NCBI RefSeq assembly: GCF_001466725.1
Contig: NZ_CP013650.1
Span: 3,596,001-3,660,000 of the forward strand
Origin: Lacimicrobium alkaliphilum
GTDB taxonomy: Bacteria > Pseudomonadota > Gammaproteobacteria > Enterobacterales > Alteromonadaceae
Reading direction: 5' to 3'
DNA length: 64,000 nt
Shown here: positions 11,689-21,780 of the stretch, piece by piece
How positions within the stretch are numbered: the first letter of the stretch is position 1
Layout of the letters: each line of letters opens with the position of its first letter
Program-made: the position numbers and the translations under genes
The notes under the pieces: model-generated
The model's input: the letters and a program-made list of their open reading frames with translations, nothing else
Database searches by the model: none
What the model was told of the DNA's origin: nothing

Positions 11689-12146
11689 TACAAGGAGAAA
11701 TCCTGCAGTCTCTCGGTTAATTCGAAGCCGCCCTGCTGCTCAGTATCAATATCCTGATGAATCTGTTGTTGCCAGATTTCAGCATCCCACAATTCAAACT
11801 TATTCAGTTGCCCTACCAGCATCAGTTGTTTTTCCAGTTTGGCATGCTGACGCAACGGCCCGGATAACAGGAATCGCCCGTTGCTGTCCATGGTCCCTTC
11901 AAGGGCATAACCCAGCAGCAGTCGCTGTAATCGACGTTCATGAGGATTCATACTGGAGAGACGGCTGAGCTTTAGTTCTATTTCTTCCCATTCGGAAAGT
12001 GGGTAAAGCAGCAAACAGGGTTGTTGTATATCGATAGTACACACCAACTGTCCCTGACAATCATCCAGCAACGCCTGGCGGTAACGGGTTGGAACCGTTA
12101 CACGTCCTTTACTGTCCAGATTGATTGCATTAGCGCCGCGGAACAT
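11688..12146 (-). CDS. mraZ: Transcriptional regulator MraZ
   Basis: DNA-binding ring protein with two SpoVT/AbrB-like domains that represses its own dcw operon. I start it at the ATG at 12146 ([15 protein letters not shown]), giving 152 residues, the E. coli length; an open frame continues upstream but would read through the operator and promoter. Both DxKGR-type ([14 protein letters not shown]) and DSNGRFLL motifs of the two repeats are present. Followed directly by rsmH. A triple GTGG operator and a good promoter lie immediately upstream, so autoregulation is likely conserved. Confidence 0.95.
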   Translation of the reverse strand: MFRGANAINLDSKGRVTVPTRYRQALLDDCQGQLVCTIDIQQPCLLLYPLSEWEEIELKLSRLSSMNPHERRLQRLLLGYALEGTMDSNGRFLLSGPLRQHAKLEKQLMLVGQLNKFELWDAEIWQQQIHQDIDTEQQGGFELTERLQDFSL

Positions 12147-12176
12147 TCCCCTAGCCTTCTTATTAAAATTGTTTTT

Positions 12177-12201
12177 TCCACTTTTTGCCACTTTTACCCA
12201 C
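12177..12201 (-). promoter_or_regulatory. MraZ operator: three GTGG boxes at 10-bp spacing
   Basis: On the minus strand three pentamers GTGGG, GTGGC and GTGGA lie at 12197-12201, 12187-12191 and 12177-12181, exactly ten bases apart and separated by A-rich spacers. This matches the known MraZ target (direct TGGG-type repeats separated by five bases) in position and geometry, sitting between the -10 element and the mraZ ATG. Binding is inferred. Confidence 0.85.
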
Positions 12202-12208
12202 AGATGAC

Positions 12209-12238
12209 AGTTTAGGTACCACCACCGTCCAGTGTCAA
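12209..12238 (-). promoter_or_regulatory. dcw operon promoter upstream of mraZ
   Basis: Minus strand TTGACA (12233-12238), an 18-base spacer and TAAACT (12209-12214). Transcription would start close to 12202, just upstream of or inside the first MraZ box, a layout well suited to repression. Confidence 0.75.
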
Positions 12239-12309
12239 GGAATAAAAAACCAATACAACCGGGTCTGCAAACCCTGAAAAACAGGGCTTTGACGGAACTG
12301 ATTGATAAG

Positions 12310-12324
12310 GTGGAAAAAAGTGGA
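12310..12324 (+). promoter_or_regulatory. Second, oppositely oriented pair of GTGGA boxes
   Basis: GTGGA at 12310-12314 and again at 12320-12324, ten bases apart with an A-run spacer, like the MraZ boxes but on the plus strand and about 110 bp upstream of the main operator. No plus-strand gene follows. It could be an auxiliary MraZ site or chance. Confidence 0.4.
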
Positions 12325-12434
12325 AAAAGAAGCAGGTAAAAAGGATCAGATGCGCAAATCAAAAACCCTGGCGCGGGCAAAGTGCTGAACTTTTATAGCG
12401 GCTATCACTGGGCGTGTAAGGGGGGTCGGGATAG

Positions 12435-12468
12435 AAAAAGGCAGCCACAGGGGCTGCCCGAGTTTTTT
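12435..12468. terminator. Bidirectional terminator downstream of the sapC-family gene
   Basis: Stem GGCAGCC (12440-12446) / GGCTGCC (12452-12458) with a five-base loop. On the minus strand it is followed by a T-run (A-run at 12435-12439 on the plus strand), terminating the SapC-family gene before the mraZ promoter; a T-run at 12463-12468 also suits plus-strand transcription. Confidence 0.75.
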
Positions 12469-13246
12469 AGTTGGCTTTGGCGGGCTGTTCTGCTGTTGCC
12501 GCCTGAGCGGTATCTTTTGGCAATATCTGTATCGCCGCAATAGGTTGCTCACTTTTCTGCGACAACTGAACCAGCTTGTTTAATTGTCCCATAGAGCCAA
12601 GCATTGCGTACATGGCGCCGAGGAACCCATTACGATGCAACTTCAGTACTTGCTCATCTTCCAGTTTCATCAGTTTTTCTTCACTGATGCTATGTAAACC
12701 TACCAACTGGCGTTGCTCACCGCTGGCATAGCGGATGCCCAGACGCAGTTCCTCGATCAAATCAAGCTCGGTGAGCGTTTTAACAAATTCCTGAGTCAGA
12801 TTTTCACTGTTGACCAATTCCGACATCAGCTTCTGGCGGCTTTCCATATACTCTGACACCGAGCCGTCATCATTAAACAGTGCAATGCCTTCCTTTTCAT
12901 TAACCAGGTCGCTGTCTTTATCAATAAAGATCGACAACTGCTCACCATTGGGACGCACATCAAAGGGATAGCGCTGAAGATTCAAAGGCGCGTAATGGCT
13001 CTGCCAGCCTTCTGGTGAATAATACAGATTCACCCCTTCAACCAAACCGTACAGGCCGGTGCAATGATAGCGGTCGGCCGCTTCATCTTTTACCAGTACC
13101 AGCGGCACACTGCTGGCTGCGCGGGCAAATTCACGGATAGAAACACCAACCAGATGAGAACTCTTGCTGTGTGCAAGGCTGGGATCCTGCTTTATTTTTA
13201 TATTTTTATGCGCTTCTTTATCCAGTAAAACGTAATTTCGTGCCAT
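12467..13246 (-). CDS. SapC-family protein
   Basis: 259-residue soluble protein resembling the SapC family (Pfam SapC), whose function is poorly defined. Features that fit are the N-terminal VLLDKEAHKNIKIK and AHSKSSHLVGVSIREFARAA blocks, the GLYGLVEGVNLYYSPEGWQ region and the ending LKLHRNGFLGAMYAMLGSMGQLNKLV. No signal peptide or membrane segment. Single gene with its own terminator downstream; a near-canonical ribosome site is not obvious. Sometimes annotated as S-layer related, which I do not infer here. Confidence 0.8.
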   Translation of the reverse strand: MARNYVLLDKEAHKNIKIKQDPSLAHSKSSHLVGVSIREFARAASSVPLVLVKDEAADRYHCTGLYGLVEGVNLYYSPEGWQSHYAPLNLQRYPFDVRPNGEQLSIFIDKDSDLVNEKEGIALFNDDGSVSEYMESRQKLMSELVNSENLTQEFVKTLTELDLIEELRLGIRYASGEQRQLVGLHSISEEKLMKLEDEQVLKLHRNGFLGAMYAMLGSMGQLNKLVQLSQKSEQPIAAIQILPKDTAQAATAEQPAKAN

Positions 13247-13423
13247 CTTAAGGTCTCTTTTTAATAATGTTACTTCTATGTGGCGGCAAGTTTCCCCGAT
13301 TTCAATACCAATGTCACCCCTGCTCAGGAATTGATCATTGAAAGGTCACAGTAATAGCCTTGCTTTTACCTCCTCAGAGGATTAGTTTGCCACATAGAGC
13401 TTAAGACTCAACAAGGAGCATTT

Positions 13424-14473
13424 ATGAGCAGAGCCTGGGCCAACAATGCCATCGAATGTATACAGGCTGATTTTCAGCGTTCTTCTGATACTCATCTGAT
13501 CAAACTGGAACTTGATGCTTTTAAGAACATTGATTTCTATCTTAAAGATGAAAGTACCCACCCTACCGGCAGCCTTAAACACAGACTGGCCCGCTCTTTG
13601 TACCTATATGGACTGACCAACGGCTGGATCCGCCAGGACAGCACCATTATTGAATCCTCTTCAGGCAGCACCGCGGTATCCGAAGCCTATTTCGCCCGGC
13701 TGCTCGGACTGCCCTTTATCGCGGTGATGCCCAAAAACACCGCCACCAGAAAGATCCAGCAGATCGAATTCTATGGCGGGAAGTGCCACTTTGTAGATAA
13801 AAGTGATCAGATTTATGCCGAGTCACAGCGCCTGGCAGAAGATCTTAAGGGCCACTATATGGATCAGTTTACCTTTGCCGAGCGCGCAACAGACTGGCGG
13901 GGCAATAACAACATCGCCTGCAGCATGTTCGAACAGATGCACTATGAACGGTTTCCGGTGCCCGAGTGGGTTGTAATGAGCGCAGGTACCGGCGGTACCA
14001 GCGCCACTATTGGCCGCTACATCCGCTACAAGTGCTTTAACACTAAATTACTGGTGGTAGACCCTGATAATTCCGTTTTTTACCCATTTTATCAGACCGG
14101 CGATGATCGTCTTACCTCCTGCGGCAGTAAAATAGAAGGCATAGGACGACCAAGAGTGGAGCCCTCATTCGTTCCCTCTGTGGTGGATGAAATGCTGCAG
14201 GTGCCAGACGGAGCCAGCATCGCCACCATGTTATGGCTGGAGTCCTTGCTGGGCCGGAAAGTGGGCCCTTCTACCGGCACCAATATGTGGGGAGCACTGC
14301 AAAAAGCACAACTGATGAAAGCTTCGGGCAAGTCCGGTTCCATTGTGACCTTGTTGTGCGACAGCGGTGAACGTTATCTTGACACCTATTACAATTCTCA
14401 ATGGGTTGAGAGCAATATCGGCAATACCACTGCCCATGAAGAGCAGTTAAAGGACATCATTAACGCGGTATAA
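13424..14473 (+). CDS. PLP-dependent cysteine synthase-family enzyme
   Basis: 349-residue fold-type II PLP enzyme. [11 protein letters not shown] carries the PLP lysine (K52); [18 protein letters not shown] is the substrate loop; [15 protein letters not shown] is the phosphate-binding glycine loop; [13 protein letters not shown] near the end is typical of cysteine synthases. The overall pattern is closer to cysteine desulfhydrase/synthase-like relatives (Cds1-like) than to CysK or CysM, so the direction of the reaction (making or breaking cysteine) is not decided. AAGGAG sits six bases before the ATG. No obvious operon partner; msrPQ follow on the same strand. Confidence 0.8.
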   Translation: MSRAWANNAIECIQADFQRSSDTHLIKLELDAFKNIDFYLKDESTHPTGSLKHRLARSLYLYGLTNGWIRQDSTIIESSSGSTAVSEAYFARLLGLPFIAVMPKNTATRKIQQIEFYGGKCHFVDKSDQIYAESQRLAEDLKGHYMDQFTFAERATDWRGNNNIACSMFEQMHYERFPVPEWVVMSAGTGGTSATIGRYIRYKCFNTKLLVVDPDNSVFYPFYQTGDDRLTSCGSKIEGIGRPRVEPSFVPSVVDEMLQVPDGASIATMLWLESLLGRKVGPSTGTNMWGALQKAQLMKASGKSGSIVTLLCDSGERYLDTYYNSQWVESNIGNTTAHEEQLKDIINAV

Positions 14474-14559
14474 AAGAAAGCAAATCCCGCTTCAACCTGT
14501 CCTTATTGATATCGCCCCTCTTCAACACCTGATGTGTTAATAAATACAGGAAGGCAAAC

Positions 14560-15558
14560 ATGCTGATTAAAGTACCCAAAGCGAGCCAGTGTAGTGAAAA
14601 TCAGGTAACCGATGAAGCCATTTACCTTAAGCGACGACAGTTGCTGAAGCAGATGGGCTTTATCGGCGCCGGAGCGTTATTAGCGGGCAGCCCTGGTGCC
14701 CATGCCATCAACCTTTTTGGTGATGATGACGAAACGGCGTTTAACACCCGGAAGTTAACCTATAGTCAGCAGGACAGCGCCCAGACCCTGACGCCTGAGT
14801 CCAAAGTCATCAGTCACAACAATTTCTATGAATTTGGCACCGACAAAACCGATCCCAAAGAGAATGCCCAGGGTCTGAAAGTAGACCCCTGGCAATTGCG
14901 CGTTGATGGTCTGGTGGAAAAGCCTTTCACTCTTGGCTTTGAAGATCTTTTCAGCAGTTTCGAACTTCAGGAGCGCATCTACAGGTTGCGCTGTGTAGAG
15001 GCCTGGTCGATGGTGATTCCATGGATCGGCATACCGCTGCAATCTCTGCTCAAAAGAGCCGCTCCCCTGAGCAAGGGCAAATATGTTGCCTTTGAGACAC
15101 TCTATGATCCTGAGCAAATGCCCGGTCAGCGTAATCCCTTTATCGGTGGTGGTATAGATTATCCCTATGTAGAGGGACTCAGACTGGATGAGGCCATGCA
15201 TCCGCTGACCATACTGGCCGTAGGACTCTACGGCAAGAGCCTTCCGCCGCAAAATGGTGCGCCCGTCAGGTTAGTGGTACCGTGGAAATACGGTTTTAAA
15301 AGCATTAAGTCCATCGTCAGTATCAGACTTGTGGAAAAACAGCCGCCCACCAGCTGGAATTTGCTGGCGGCCAATGAGTATGGGTTTTACGCCAACGTCA
15401 ATCCCAATGTGGATCACCCTCGCTGGAGTCAGGCCCGGGAACGCCGGATCACTAAAGGGGGCTTATTTTCCTCTAACAGGATCGATACCCAGCTGTTTAA
15501 CGGCTATGACGAAGTGGCGCCGCTGTATCGGGGCATGGATCTGAAACGCTTCTATTGA
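14560..15558 (+). CDS. msrP: Periplasmic methionine sulfoxide reductase catalytic subunit MsrP (YedY)
   Basis: Molybdopterin enzyme repairing oxidised methionines of periplasmic proteins. 332 residues with a twin-arginine signal (KRRQLLKQ at about 24-31, hydrophobic stretch, AHA cleavage site near 49). The molybdenum-ligand cysteine is in [14 protein letters not shown] (C145). The C-terminal Mo-cofactor region and the ending [11 protein letters not shown] are typical. The TGA stop overlaps the start of msrQ by one base, so the pair is co-translated. Confidence 0.96.
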   Translation: MLIKVPKASQCSENQVTDEAIYLKRRQLLKQMGFIGAGALLAGSPGAHAINLFGDDDETAFNTRKLTYSQQDSAQTLTPESKVISHNNFYEFGTDKTDPKENAQGLKVDPWQLRVDGLVEKPFTLGFEDLFSSFELQERIYRLRCVEAWSMVIPWIGIPLQSLLKRAAPLSKGKYVAFETLYDPEQMPGQRNPFIGGGIDYPYVEGLRLDEAMHPLTILAVGLYGKSLPPQNGAPVRLVVPWKYGFKSIKSIVSIRLVEKQPPTSWNLLAANEYGFYANVNPNVDHPRWSQARERRITKGGLFSSNRIDTQLFNGYDEVAPLYRGMDLKRFY

Positions 15559-16196
15559 TGGTTTCCCGTATTCATTTCAGACCGTGGCAGATACTGGGCC
15601 TGAAACTGCTGATTCATAGCCTTTGTATTGGCTGGGCAGGCATAACCTATTATCAGGCTGTAACAGACCAACTCGGTGGCGATCCGGTTAAGGCAATACT
15701 GCATTTTACCGGTATCAGCGCCTTCAACCTGCTGTTAATGTCCTTATGCATGTCGCCGCTGGCAAAATACTTCAGACAGGCACAGTTTATTCGCTTCAGG
15801 CGTTTGCTTGGCCTGTATGCCTTTTTCTATGCGGTGCTGCATCTGCTTAGCTATTTGTTGTTTGAGCTGCAACTGGAATGGGGCATGCTGATATCGGAGA
15901 TTATCAAGCGCCCGTATATCACGGTGGGCATGAGCGCATGGCTGATTTTGCTGGCCCTGAGTATAACCTCAACACAGGCCATGCAGCGAAAGCTCGGAAG
16001 GCGATGGCAACGGCTGCACAACTGGATTTATCTGGCTGCCTGCCTGATTGCCCTGCACTACATCTGGTCAGTCAAATCGGATATTGTCCAGCCCGCACTC
16101 TACATCGCCATGCTGGCAGTACTTTTGGGGTTGAGAAAAGATAAACTGCTGAAACCCTTACAAGGCATCTGGCGAAAAATCAGCACCAGAGCATAA
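15558..16196 (+). CDS. msrQ: Heme-binding membrane subunit MsrQ (YedZ)
   Basis: Polytopic cytochrome b-type protein passing electrons from the respiratory chain to MsrP. I start at the ATG at 15558 (TGATG overlap with msrP) and not at the TTG one codon earlier; 212 residues. Six hydrophobic segments; histidines in LRYFF-like positions (YAVLHLLSY, RLHNWIYLAACLIALHYIW) fit the heme ligands. A strong terminator follows directly. Confidence 0.95.
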   Translation: MVSRIHFRPWQILGLKLLIHSLCIGWAGITYYQAVTDQLGGDPVKAILHFTGISAFNLLLMSLCMSPLAKYFRQAQFIRFRRLLGLYAFFYAVLHLLSYLLFELQLEWGMLISEIIKRPYITVGMSAWLILLALSITSTQAMQRKLGRRWQRLHNWIYLAACLIALHYIWSVKSDIVQPALYIAMLAVLLGLRKDKLLKPLQGIWRKISTRA

Positions 16197-16200
16197 AAAA

Positions 16201-16223
16201 AGCCCCGCAGTGGCGGGGCTTTG
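16201..16223 (+). terminator. Rho-independent terminator of msrPQ
   Basis: Perfect stem AGCCCCGC (16201-16208) / GCGGGGCT (16213-16220), loop AGTG, short T-run. Preceded by an A-run, so it could act on the minus strand too. Confidence 0.85.
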
Positions 16224-16384
16224 AAGGGATTGGACAATTCACTCTCCCGAATTAAGAGGCGTCAAGACCTTCAGAAGAGTGATGTCCAATTCGGTGGCCA
16301 GGGGAAGTCTCGCCTGGCTTATTGTTGGAAACCTGAAGATTTTGCTGACACTGTGTGTCTGCCAATTAATTCTGTAATAAAACA

Positions 16385-16403
16385 GCTGACCACGAAGGTC
16401 AGC
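16385..16403 (-). terminator. Terminator of the small secreted protein gene
   Basis: Stem GCTGACC (16385-16391) / GGTCAGC (16397-16403) with a five-base loop, followed on the minus strand by TGTTTTATT. Lies just downstream of the gene ending at 16410. Confidence 0.7.
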
Positions 16404-16409
16404 ATGAAA

Positions 16410-16805
16410 TTAACTGATTCTTGAGAGAAGTTCTTTACCAATTTCACTGGAAATATGGCCGTTTGCTTCAGCCCAATCTTTGAGGGCCATACCGTCTTTT
16501 TCAGCAGTGGAGAGATCGGTCTTGCTCATGCGTTTAATCATGTAAACACCGGACTCGACAGAGCCACTTTCCATTGCATAACGAATCAGGCTGCTGCCAC
16601 CACAGCTGATACCGCCGTAGTAATCACCGAGACGCAACTTGTAATCGTCCTGCACGGCCTTGAGCTTTTTACGCAACTCTGATTTATCATCGTTTTTGAC
16701 GATGGTGCAGATGTTAGCCAGATCATCATTGATGTCTGCCTGGCTGACAGGGGAAAATACAACAAAGGACAAACTGGTTAACAATGCGATAGCTGACTTT
16801 TTCAT
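16410..16805 (-). CDS. Small secreted protein, DUF3718-like
   Basis: 131 residues with a clear Sec signal peptide (MKKSAIALLTSLSFVVFSPVSQA, cleavage after about residue 23). The mature part has two cysteines (ICTIVK and ISCGGSS) that could form a disulfide, and a DDKSELRKKLK...YYGGISCGG pattern that resembles DUF3718 proteins of Shewanella and Alteromonas. Function unknown. Single gene with its own terminator. Confidence 0.75.
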   Translation of the reverse strand: MKKSAIALLTSLSFVVFSPVSQADINDDLANICTIVKNDDKSELRKKLKAVQDDYKLRLGDYYGGISCGGSSLIRYAMESGSVESGVYMIKRMSKTDLSTAEKDGMALKDWAEANGHISSEIGKELLSRIS

Positions 16806-17182
16806 TTCGGTGCCTCTTAACTTTAGATGGTGTAGTCGGTCTTGACGCAGAGAAGATTACGCCATTGCGCAGAGAGCCGATAGAGGCTTGCCAGTACCTT
16901 AGTATGACTTTTGATACCTAACGTTACAGGCACAAGAATATGAGGACACTGAGCGGACCGAAGCTCAGAGTGCGTTCGCTTCAGCCCCGGCTGCGCCACT
17001 GCTTATGCTGCCCGTTTATCCGATTGCAATAAAGCGCTGGAATGAAAAAATAAAGATGCAGAAGAGGCTCCAACATGGCTTGTGATTTAGGCAGGCCACG
17101 ATGTCCGGTCAGCCAGCACAAAGAGGTGCCGACCTTGAAAGATAAGGCATAAGGGCAGAATTGCCCATTCGCTAAAAAAAGG
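16806..17182. other. Intergenic region downstream of rnpB, no convincing gene
   Basis: 377 bases. Holds the upstream region of the small secreted protein gene, a small hairpin CTGAGC/GCTCAG at about 16951-16970, and a 200-base stretch next to the rnpB 3' end. A minus-strand frame at 16981-17226 runs into rnpB and shows no recognisable protein features, so I do not call it. Confidence 0.5.
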
Positions 17183-17578
<396 letters not shown>

Positions 17579-17585
17579 GGCGGCG

Positions 17586-17591
17586 ATTCTA
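17586..17591 (-). promoter_or_regulatory. Probable -10 element of rnpB
   Basis: Minus-strand TAGAAT seven bases before the inferred RNA 5' end. No convincing -35 at 17 bases. Confidence 0.45.
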
Positions 17592-17742
17592 CCTGCTTTA
17601 CCTGACAAAAACTATGGGAACAGGTAGATTAGCGTAATTGGTATCACAAACAAAAAAGATAGTGAAAGATAGTCAAGTTCCGCCGATACTAGTATCTGAA
17701 CACTCATTGGATACAAACACTCATTAGGGAGTAGCTAAGACA

Positions 17743-19344
17743 ATGAATCTGGTGCAAAAACTTATAGCCGCGTTCGGCTTTATCGTACTGGTGATGATCA
17801 TCCTCACCGTCTCCGTCTCCGTCAGCCTGACCGGCATGCGGGATGCCAACAACCTCACTAATCACACCATGCAGATCATGAACGATGCCGATGATATCGT
17901 TAAACATCTGTTGAGTATTGATAGCGGTCAGCGCGGCTATGTGATCACCAACAACAAAGATTTTTTGCTGCCTTATGATGAGGGCAAGGCCGGTGTAGAG
18001 AAAAACATGAAGTCGCTGCGCCAGCTTGTATCAGACAACCCACAACAATTAAAGCGCCTGGATGAGGTCAGAGAAATCTATGAGGACTGGCTTGAAAACG
18101 CCATCGACCCTGCTATCCAGCTCAGAGCAATAGGTCTGGAACAGGCCTCTAATTTTATTGCACGGGGTGAAGGCAAAGACAGGATGGAGAACCTTCAGGG
18201 GGTTCTGGATGAATTTATCGCCACCGAACAGGGCGTACTGACACAGCGCTCTGAAGACGCCGCAGATGCATCGGTGACCACGCAGGTGGCCGCCATTCTG
18301 GGGGGTATTCTGGTAATTCTGGTAGCGGCCGGCGCAGCCTGGTTGTTCAGCCGTCAGTTAAAACAGCGTCTTGATATCGCTATGCAGGTCACCACAGATG
18401 TGGCCGACGGCAAGCTGGATACCCGCATTGATGACAGCGGCAATGATGAGATTGCCGAGTTACTTTCAGCAATGAATCACATGCAGACTCAGTTGCGGCA
18501 GATGATGCAGCAAATAGGCACCGCTTCCACAGAGCTTAATGACGCCAGCCAGTCTGTCTCCAGTACCGCAGAGCAACTTTCTGTTTCCTCTGATGAACAA
18601 TCAAACTCCAGCGACTCAATTGCCGCCTCAATTCAGGAACTGAGTGAAAGTATCCGGCATGTTTCGGAGAATGCCCAGGAAGCCAGCAACATCGCGACAG
18701 AATCCGGCTCCAGTGCCGAGCAGAGTGCCCAGATCATGGAGAAAATGGTCGCTGCTATGAAGCGGATTAACGATGTGGTGAGGGATGCCTCTGCACAAGT
18801 GGTAGAGCTGGGTAAACAATCTGAACAAATCAGCTCTATTGTCAATGTGATTAAATCCATTGCCGACCAGACCAACCTGCTGGCACTGAATGCAGCAATC
18901 GAAGCGGCCAGGGCCGGCGAACAGGGGCGCGGATTCTCGGTGGTCGCCGATGAAGTTCGTACCCTGGCTCAACGCACCAGCGAGTCTACCGATGAGATAG
19001 AAACCATGGTAGGCCGTATTCAGCAAGGTACTCAGGGTACGGTTCAGCAGATGGAACGGGGCGTCAAGGAAGTTGAAGAAGGGGTTGAACTGGCCGATCA
19101 GACGGGTATTGCAATCCGCGAAATCAGAGAAAGTTTCGACCGCGTGTTGAATGTGGTTCAGGATATCAGCAATGCCCTCAGGGAACAGAATCAGGCCAGC
19201 GACGAAGTAGCCAAACACGTAGAACGCTTCTCGGCTATGACAGAGCAGAACAAGGAAGCTACCCAGCATACCAGCAGCACCGCTCATCAACTGCAGACTC
19301 TGGCCGGACAGCTGGGCAAAGCAGTCAGCCGCTTCAGATACTAG
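17743..19344 (+). CDS. Methyl-accepting chemotaxis protein with CHASE3 sensor domain
   Basis: Inner-membrane chemoreceptor, 533 residues. TM1 at about 8-30, periplasmic CHASE3-like domain at about 35-180 ([21 protein letters not shown] is the usual CHASE3 signature), TM2 at about 185-207, HAMP at about 208-262, then a methyl-accepting domain with the conserved hairpin tip around [21 protein letters not shown] and [15 protein letters not shown]. The ligand is unknown. Appears monocistronic. Confidence 0.93.
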   Translation: MNLVQKLIAAFGFIVLVMIILTVSVSVSLTGMRDANNLTNHTMQIMNDADDIVKHLLSIDSGQRGYVITNNKDFLLPYDEGKAGVEKNMKSLRQLVSDNPQQLKRLDEVREIYEDWLENAIDPAIQLRAIGLEQASNFIARGEGKDRMENLQGVLDEFIATEQGVLTQRSEDAADASVTTQVAAILGGILVILVAAGAAWLFSRQLKQRLDIAMQVTTDVADGKLDTRIDDSGNDEIAELLSAMNHMQTQLRQMMQQIGTASTELNDASQSVSSTAEQLSVSSDEQSNSSDSIAASIQELSESIRHVSENAQEASNIATESGSSAEQSAQIMEKMVAAMKRINDVVRDASAQVVELGKQSEQISSIVNVIKSIADQTNLLALNAAIEAARAGEQGRGFSVVADEVRTLAQRTSESTDEIETMVGRIQQGTQGTVQQMERGVKEVEEGVELADQTGIAIREIRESFDRVLNVVQDISNALREQNQASDEVAKHVERFSAMTEQNKEATQHTSSTAHQLQTLAGQLGKAVSRFRY

Positions 19345-19370
19345 GTATCCCGCAGACTGTATAAGCAGTC

Positions 19371-19398
19371 CAGCCGATAACTATCAGGTTATCGGCTG
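19371..19398. terminator. Hairpin after the chemoreceptor gene
   Basis: Perfect 11-bp stem CAGCCGATAAC / GTTATCGGCTG with a six-base loop. No T-run follows, so it is a possible terminator or mRNA-end stabiliser. Confidence 0.45.
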
Positions 19399-19464
19399 TA
19401 GCGGATATCTCTGCTAAGCTATTGGGTCGTTATTTTATCAATCAGTCAGGAATAGTACGGCACT

Positions 19465-20916
19465 ATGAGTGAAACCGTAGGCGAGAGCCGCTACACCAAG
19501 GAGTTGCGCACCCTGGTGAGCAAAATACATGATGCCACTCCCATCAAAGACTCCCTGTATGAGCAGACCACAGAGTACTTTGCCTGCCAGGCTGGTGAAG
19601 ACGAAAAGCTAATCCAACTAAACAGTCAGTTACAGGCTGCCAGTCAGACAGACAGCAAAAATGCCGAACAACGGCAGAAAAAGGCCCAGAGTAACCTCAA
19701 AGATTATCAGCTACAGCTTAAAAAGGGTCGTATAGAACGGCTCCACAATCTGCTTAAAATCTGTGATCAGATACTGCACCTGGCGACAGGTAAGGACGAG
19801 CAGGACAGTCAACGCAACTGCGCTCGCCTGTTAGGTACATTGTTACTGATAACCCCTACCGAGAACCGCAAGGTTGGCCTGTTTAACCAGCGTACGAAAC
19901 ACCTTTATAAGGCCGTATTGAGCCTGCTGCTGCTCGAGCGCATGGTAGCAGATAACCAAATCAGCAATCAGTATGTGCTTAAACACGCAGAGCACCGCAT
20001 CAGGTCGCCCAAGGACAAAGACGAAGCCAGCCAGTGTCCCTATCGTAATCATGTGTTGGTGCCCTTACTGATGACGGCTCTGATGCAGGATATAGGTCAG
20101 TATCACCCCGATGCACAGCGTATTCTCAAGGGTCCGAATGGCGATCTGGATGAGTTCAGAGTGCTGGAAAAAGAGCAACGTCTTAGTCTGCTGAAAATAA
20201 GTTACCAGCAAACATTGTCTTATCTGAAAGCCGGTCTGGGAAAAAATGCCTATGTGGGCAATTCAAAACAGGAGCGGGACGACTTCAATCAGAATGAAGA
20301 TGAAAAGCTGAAGTTTATCTTTACGCTTTTAAAGTCATCGTTAGATCCACAACAATCCATTGGTAACCTGCTTAAAGTTCCTCAGGTTTATACCTCGGTG
20401 GTGCTGTCTACCAAAGCAATTTATGATTATGACTCCCTGCCCAAAGCCGCAATGGTGCTGGAAAAAGCCGCAGAGAAAGGGGCCCTGAACAAAATAGCCG
20501 TTGATAGTTTCGTGCGCATTGTGGGTTATTTCCCTCAGGGCTTCGGCGTCACCTATATTCCCAAGGACTCTGATCGCCGCGATCTGGACAGGTATGAATA
20601 TGCCATTGTCACAGGATTATATCCCGATAATCCTCAGATACCGAATTGCAGGACAGCCACCAAGAATCTGGCTTTCACTCAGTTCGGTCATAGCCTGCGC
20701 ATAGGTCAGGAGAATAACCTCTACTACCCCCAGGCCCGAAAAAAACTGGAACGCATGAGCAAAGAACGGCTGCTGGAGATCCTGAGTAAACTGGTATCCA
20801 ATTTTGAAGAACGTAAAGAACTCGACTTACTGCCCAAATGCTGGCATCCCTATACCTATTTCTCTTTCGCCAAGCATCAGAATCTGTGGAATAAGAAAAC
20901 CACCAAGACCAACTGA
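19465..20916 (+). CDS. Degenerate HD-GYP-like protein
   Basis: 483-residue soluble protein with a coiled-coil N-terminal part (about 40-95, rich in Gln, Lys and Glu). Residues about 195-252 follow the HD-GYP phosphodiesterase core pattern: LMTALMQDIGQYHPDAQRIL aligns with the usual (A)LLHDIGK...iL block, then GDLDEFRVLEKEQR and QQTLSYL. The metal-binding His of the HD pair is replaced by Gln (QD), and the later His and the GYP loop are not recognisable. A C-terminal VDSFVRIVGYFPQGFGVTY matches the VG.YP.GS.V block that follows HD-GYP domains in many proteins. It is therefore likely catalytically dead and perhaps a c-di-GMP-related binding or scaffold protein. Convergent with rsmI, six bases apart. 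Confidence 0.65.
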   Translation: MSETVGESRYTKELRTLVSKIHDATPIKDSLYEQTTEYFACQAGEDEKLIQLNSQLQAASQTDSKNAEQRQKKAQSNLKDYQLQLKKGRIERLHNLLKICDQILHLATGKDEQDSQRNCARLLGTLLLITPTENRKVGLFNQRTKHLYKAVLSLLLLERMVADNQISNQYVLKHAEHRIRSPKDKDEASQCPYRNHVLVPLLMTALMQDIGQYHPDAQRILKGPNGDLDEFRVLEKEQRLSLLKISYQQTLSYLKAGLGKNAYVGNSKQERDDFNQNEDEKLKFIFTLLKSSLDPQQSIGNLLKVPQVYTSVVLSTKAIYDYDSLPKAAMVLEKAAEKGALNKIAVDSFVRIVGYFPQGFGVTYIPKDSDRRDLDRYEYAIVTGLYPDNPQIPNCRTATKNLAFTQFGHSLRIGQENNLYYPQARKKLERMSKERLLEILSKLVSNFEERKELDLLPKCWHPYTYFSFAKHQNLWNKKTTKTN

Positions 20917-20922
20917 TCGCGG

Positions 20923-21780
20923 CTATTCCCCCTGCAACTGCAAGCCCAACTGATATAACGCATTCTTCTTCAGTTTGTAATGGCCAGCGGTAATAGCCGC
21001 CGCCTTTTTCAGCGGCAGCTCCTGCATTAAAGTGGTCAGTAGCGTTATGGCTTCACCGGGAATAGTATCCTTACTGTTTGTCTCAGGGCCTACCATCAGT
21101 ACAAATTCACCTTTCTGATGTACCGGATCTGCCTGCAACCACTGAGCAATCTCAGCAGCGGGGCCGGTCCGGAATGTTTCAAAGGTCTTGGTCAGCTCTT
21201 TAGCCAGAGCAAGCTGCCGGTCGGCGCCCAGTTCTTCAATCAACAGCAGAACCGAATCCAGAATTCGCCTTGGCGACTCATAAAAAACTGCAGTACCCCG
21301 GGCACTCTTCAGCATGGCCAGTTGCTCACGGCGTGCCATTTCTTTGACCGGCAAAAAACCGAAAAAGGTAAACTGATCCGTCGGCAGTCCTGAAGCACTT
21401 AAGGCGGTTATCAATGCACAGGCACCAGGCACGGGTATCACCCTGATATTATTGCGCCGACACAGATTCACCAACTGGTAACCAGGATCACTGATTAGCG
21501 GAGTGCCGGCATCGCTAATCAGAGCAATATCCAGCCCCTCACTCAGTTTCATCAACAGCTGTTGGGCACGCTGAGTCTCATTATGATCATGCAGCGACAA
21601 CAATCGGGCTGAGATATTATAATGATCAAGCAGCCCCTTGCTGTGTCGGGTATCCTCGGCGGCAATCACAGCCACCTGCTGAAGAACCTGTAATCCTCTG
21701 TGACTGATATCTGCAAGATTGCCTATTGGTGTGGCCACCACATATAAGGTACCGGCAGCCGGCGCAGTTTCTGTGCTCAC
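20923..21780 (-). CDS. rsmI: 16S rRNA (cytidine1402-2'-O)-methyltransferase RsmI
   Basis: SAM-dependent methyltransferase of the tetrapyrrole-methylase fold, methylating the ribose of C1402, the same nucleotide that RsmH modifies at N4. 285 residues. LYVVATPIGNLADISHRGLQVLQ at the start, EDTRHSKGLLDHY, LISDAGTPLISDPGYQLV and SGLPTDQFTFFGFLP are diagnostic. Divergent from lpoA, as in many gammaproteobacteria. Confidence 0.96.
   Translation of the reverse strand: MSTETAPAAGTLYVVATPIGNLADISHRGLQVLQQVAVIAAEDTRHSKGLLDHYNISARLLSLHDHNETQRAQQLLMKLSEGLDIALISDAGTPLISDPGYQLVNLCRRNNIRVIPVPGACALITALSASGLPTDQFTFFGFLPVKEMARREQLAMLKSARGTAVFYESPRRILDSVLLLIEELGADRQLALAKELTKTFETFRTGPAAEIAQWLQADPVHQKGEFVLMVGPETNSKDTIPGEAITLLTTLMQELPLKKAAAITAGHYKLKKNALYQLGLQLQGE

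Noticed and set aside
11688-12380. 230-residue version of MraZ
   Set aside because: The extra N-terminus would be encoded by the promoter and operator; the 152-residue form matches the family exactly.
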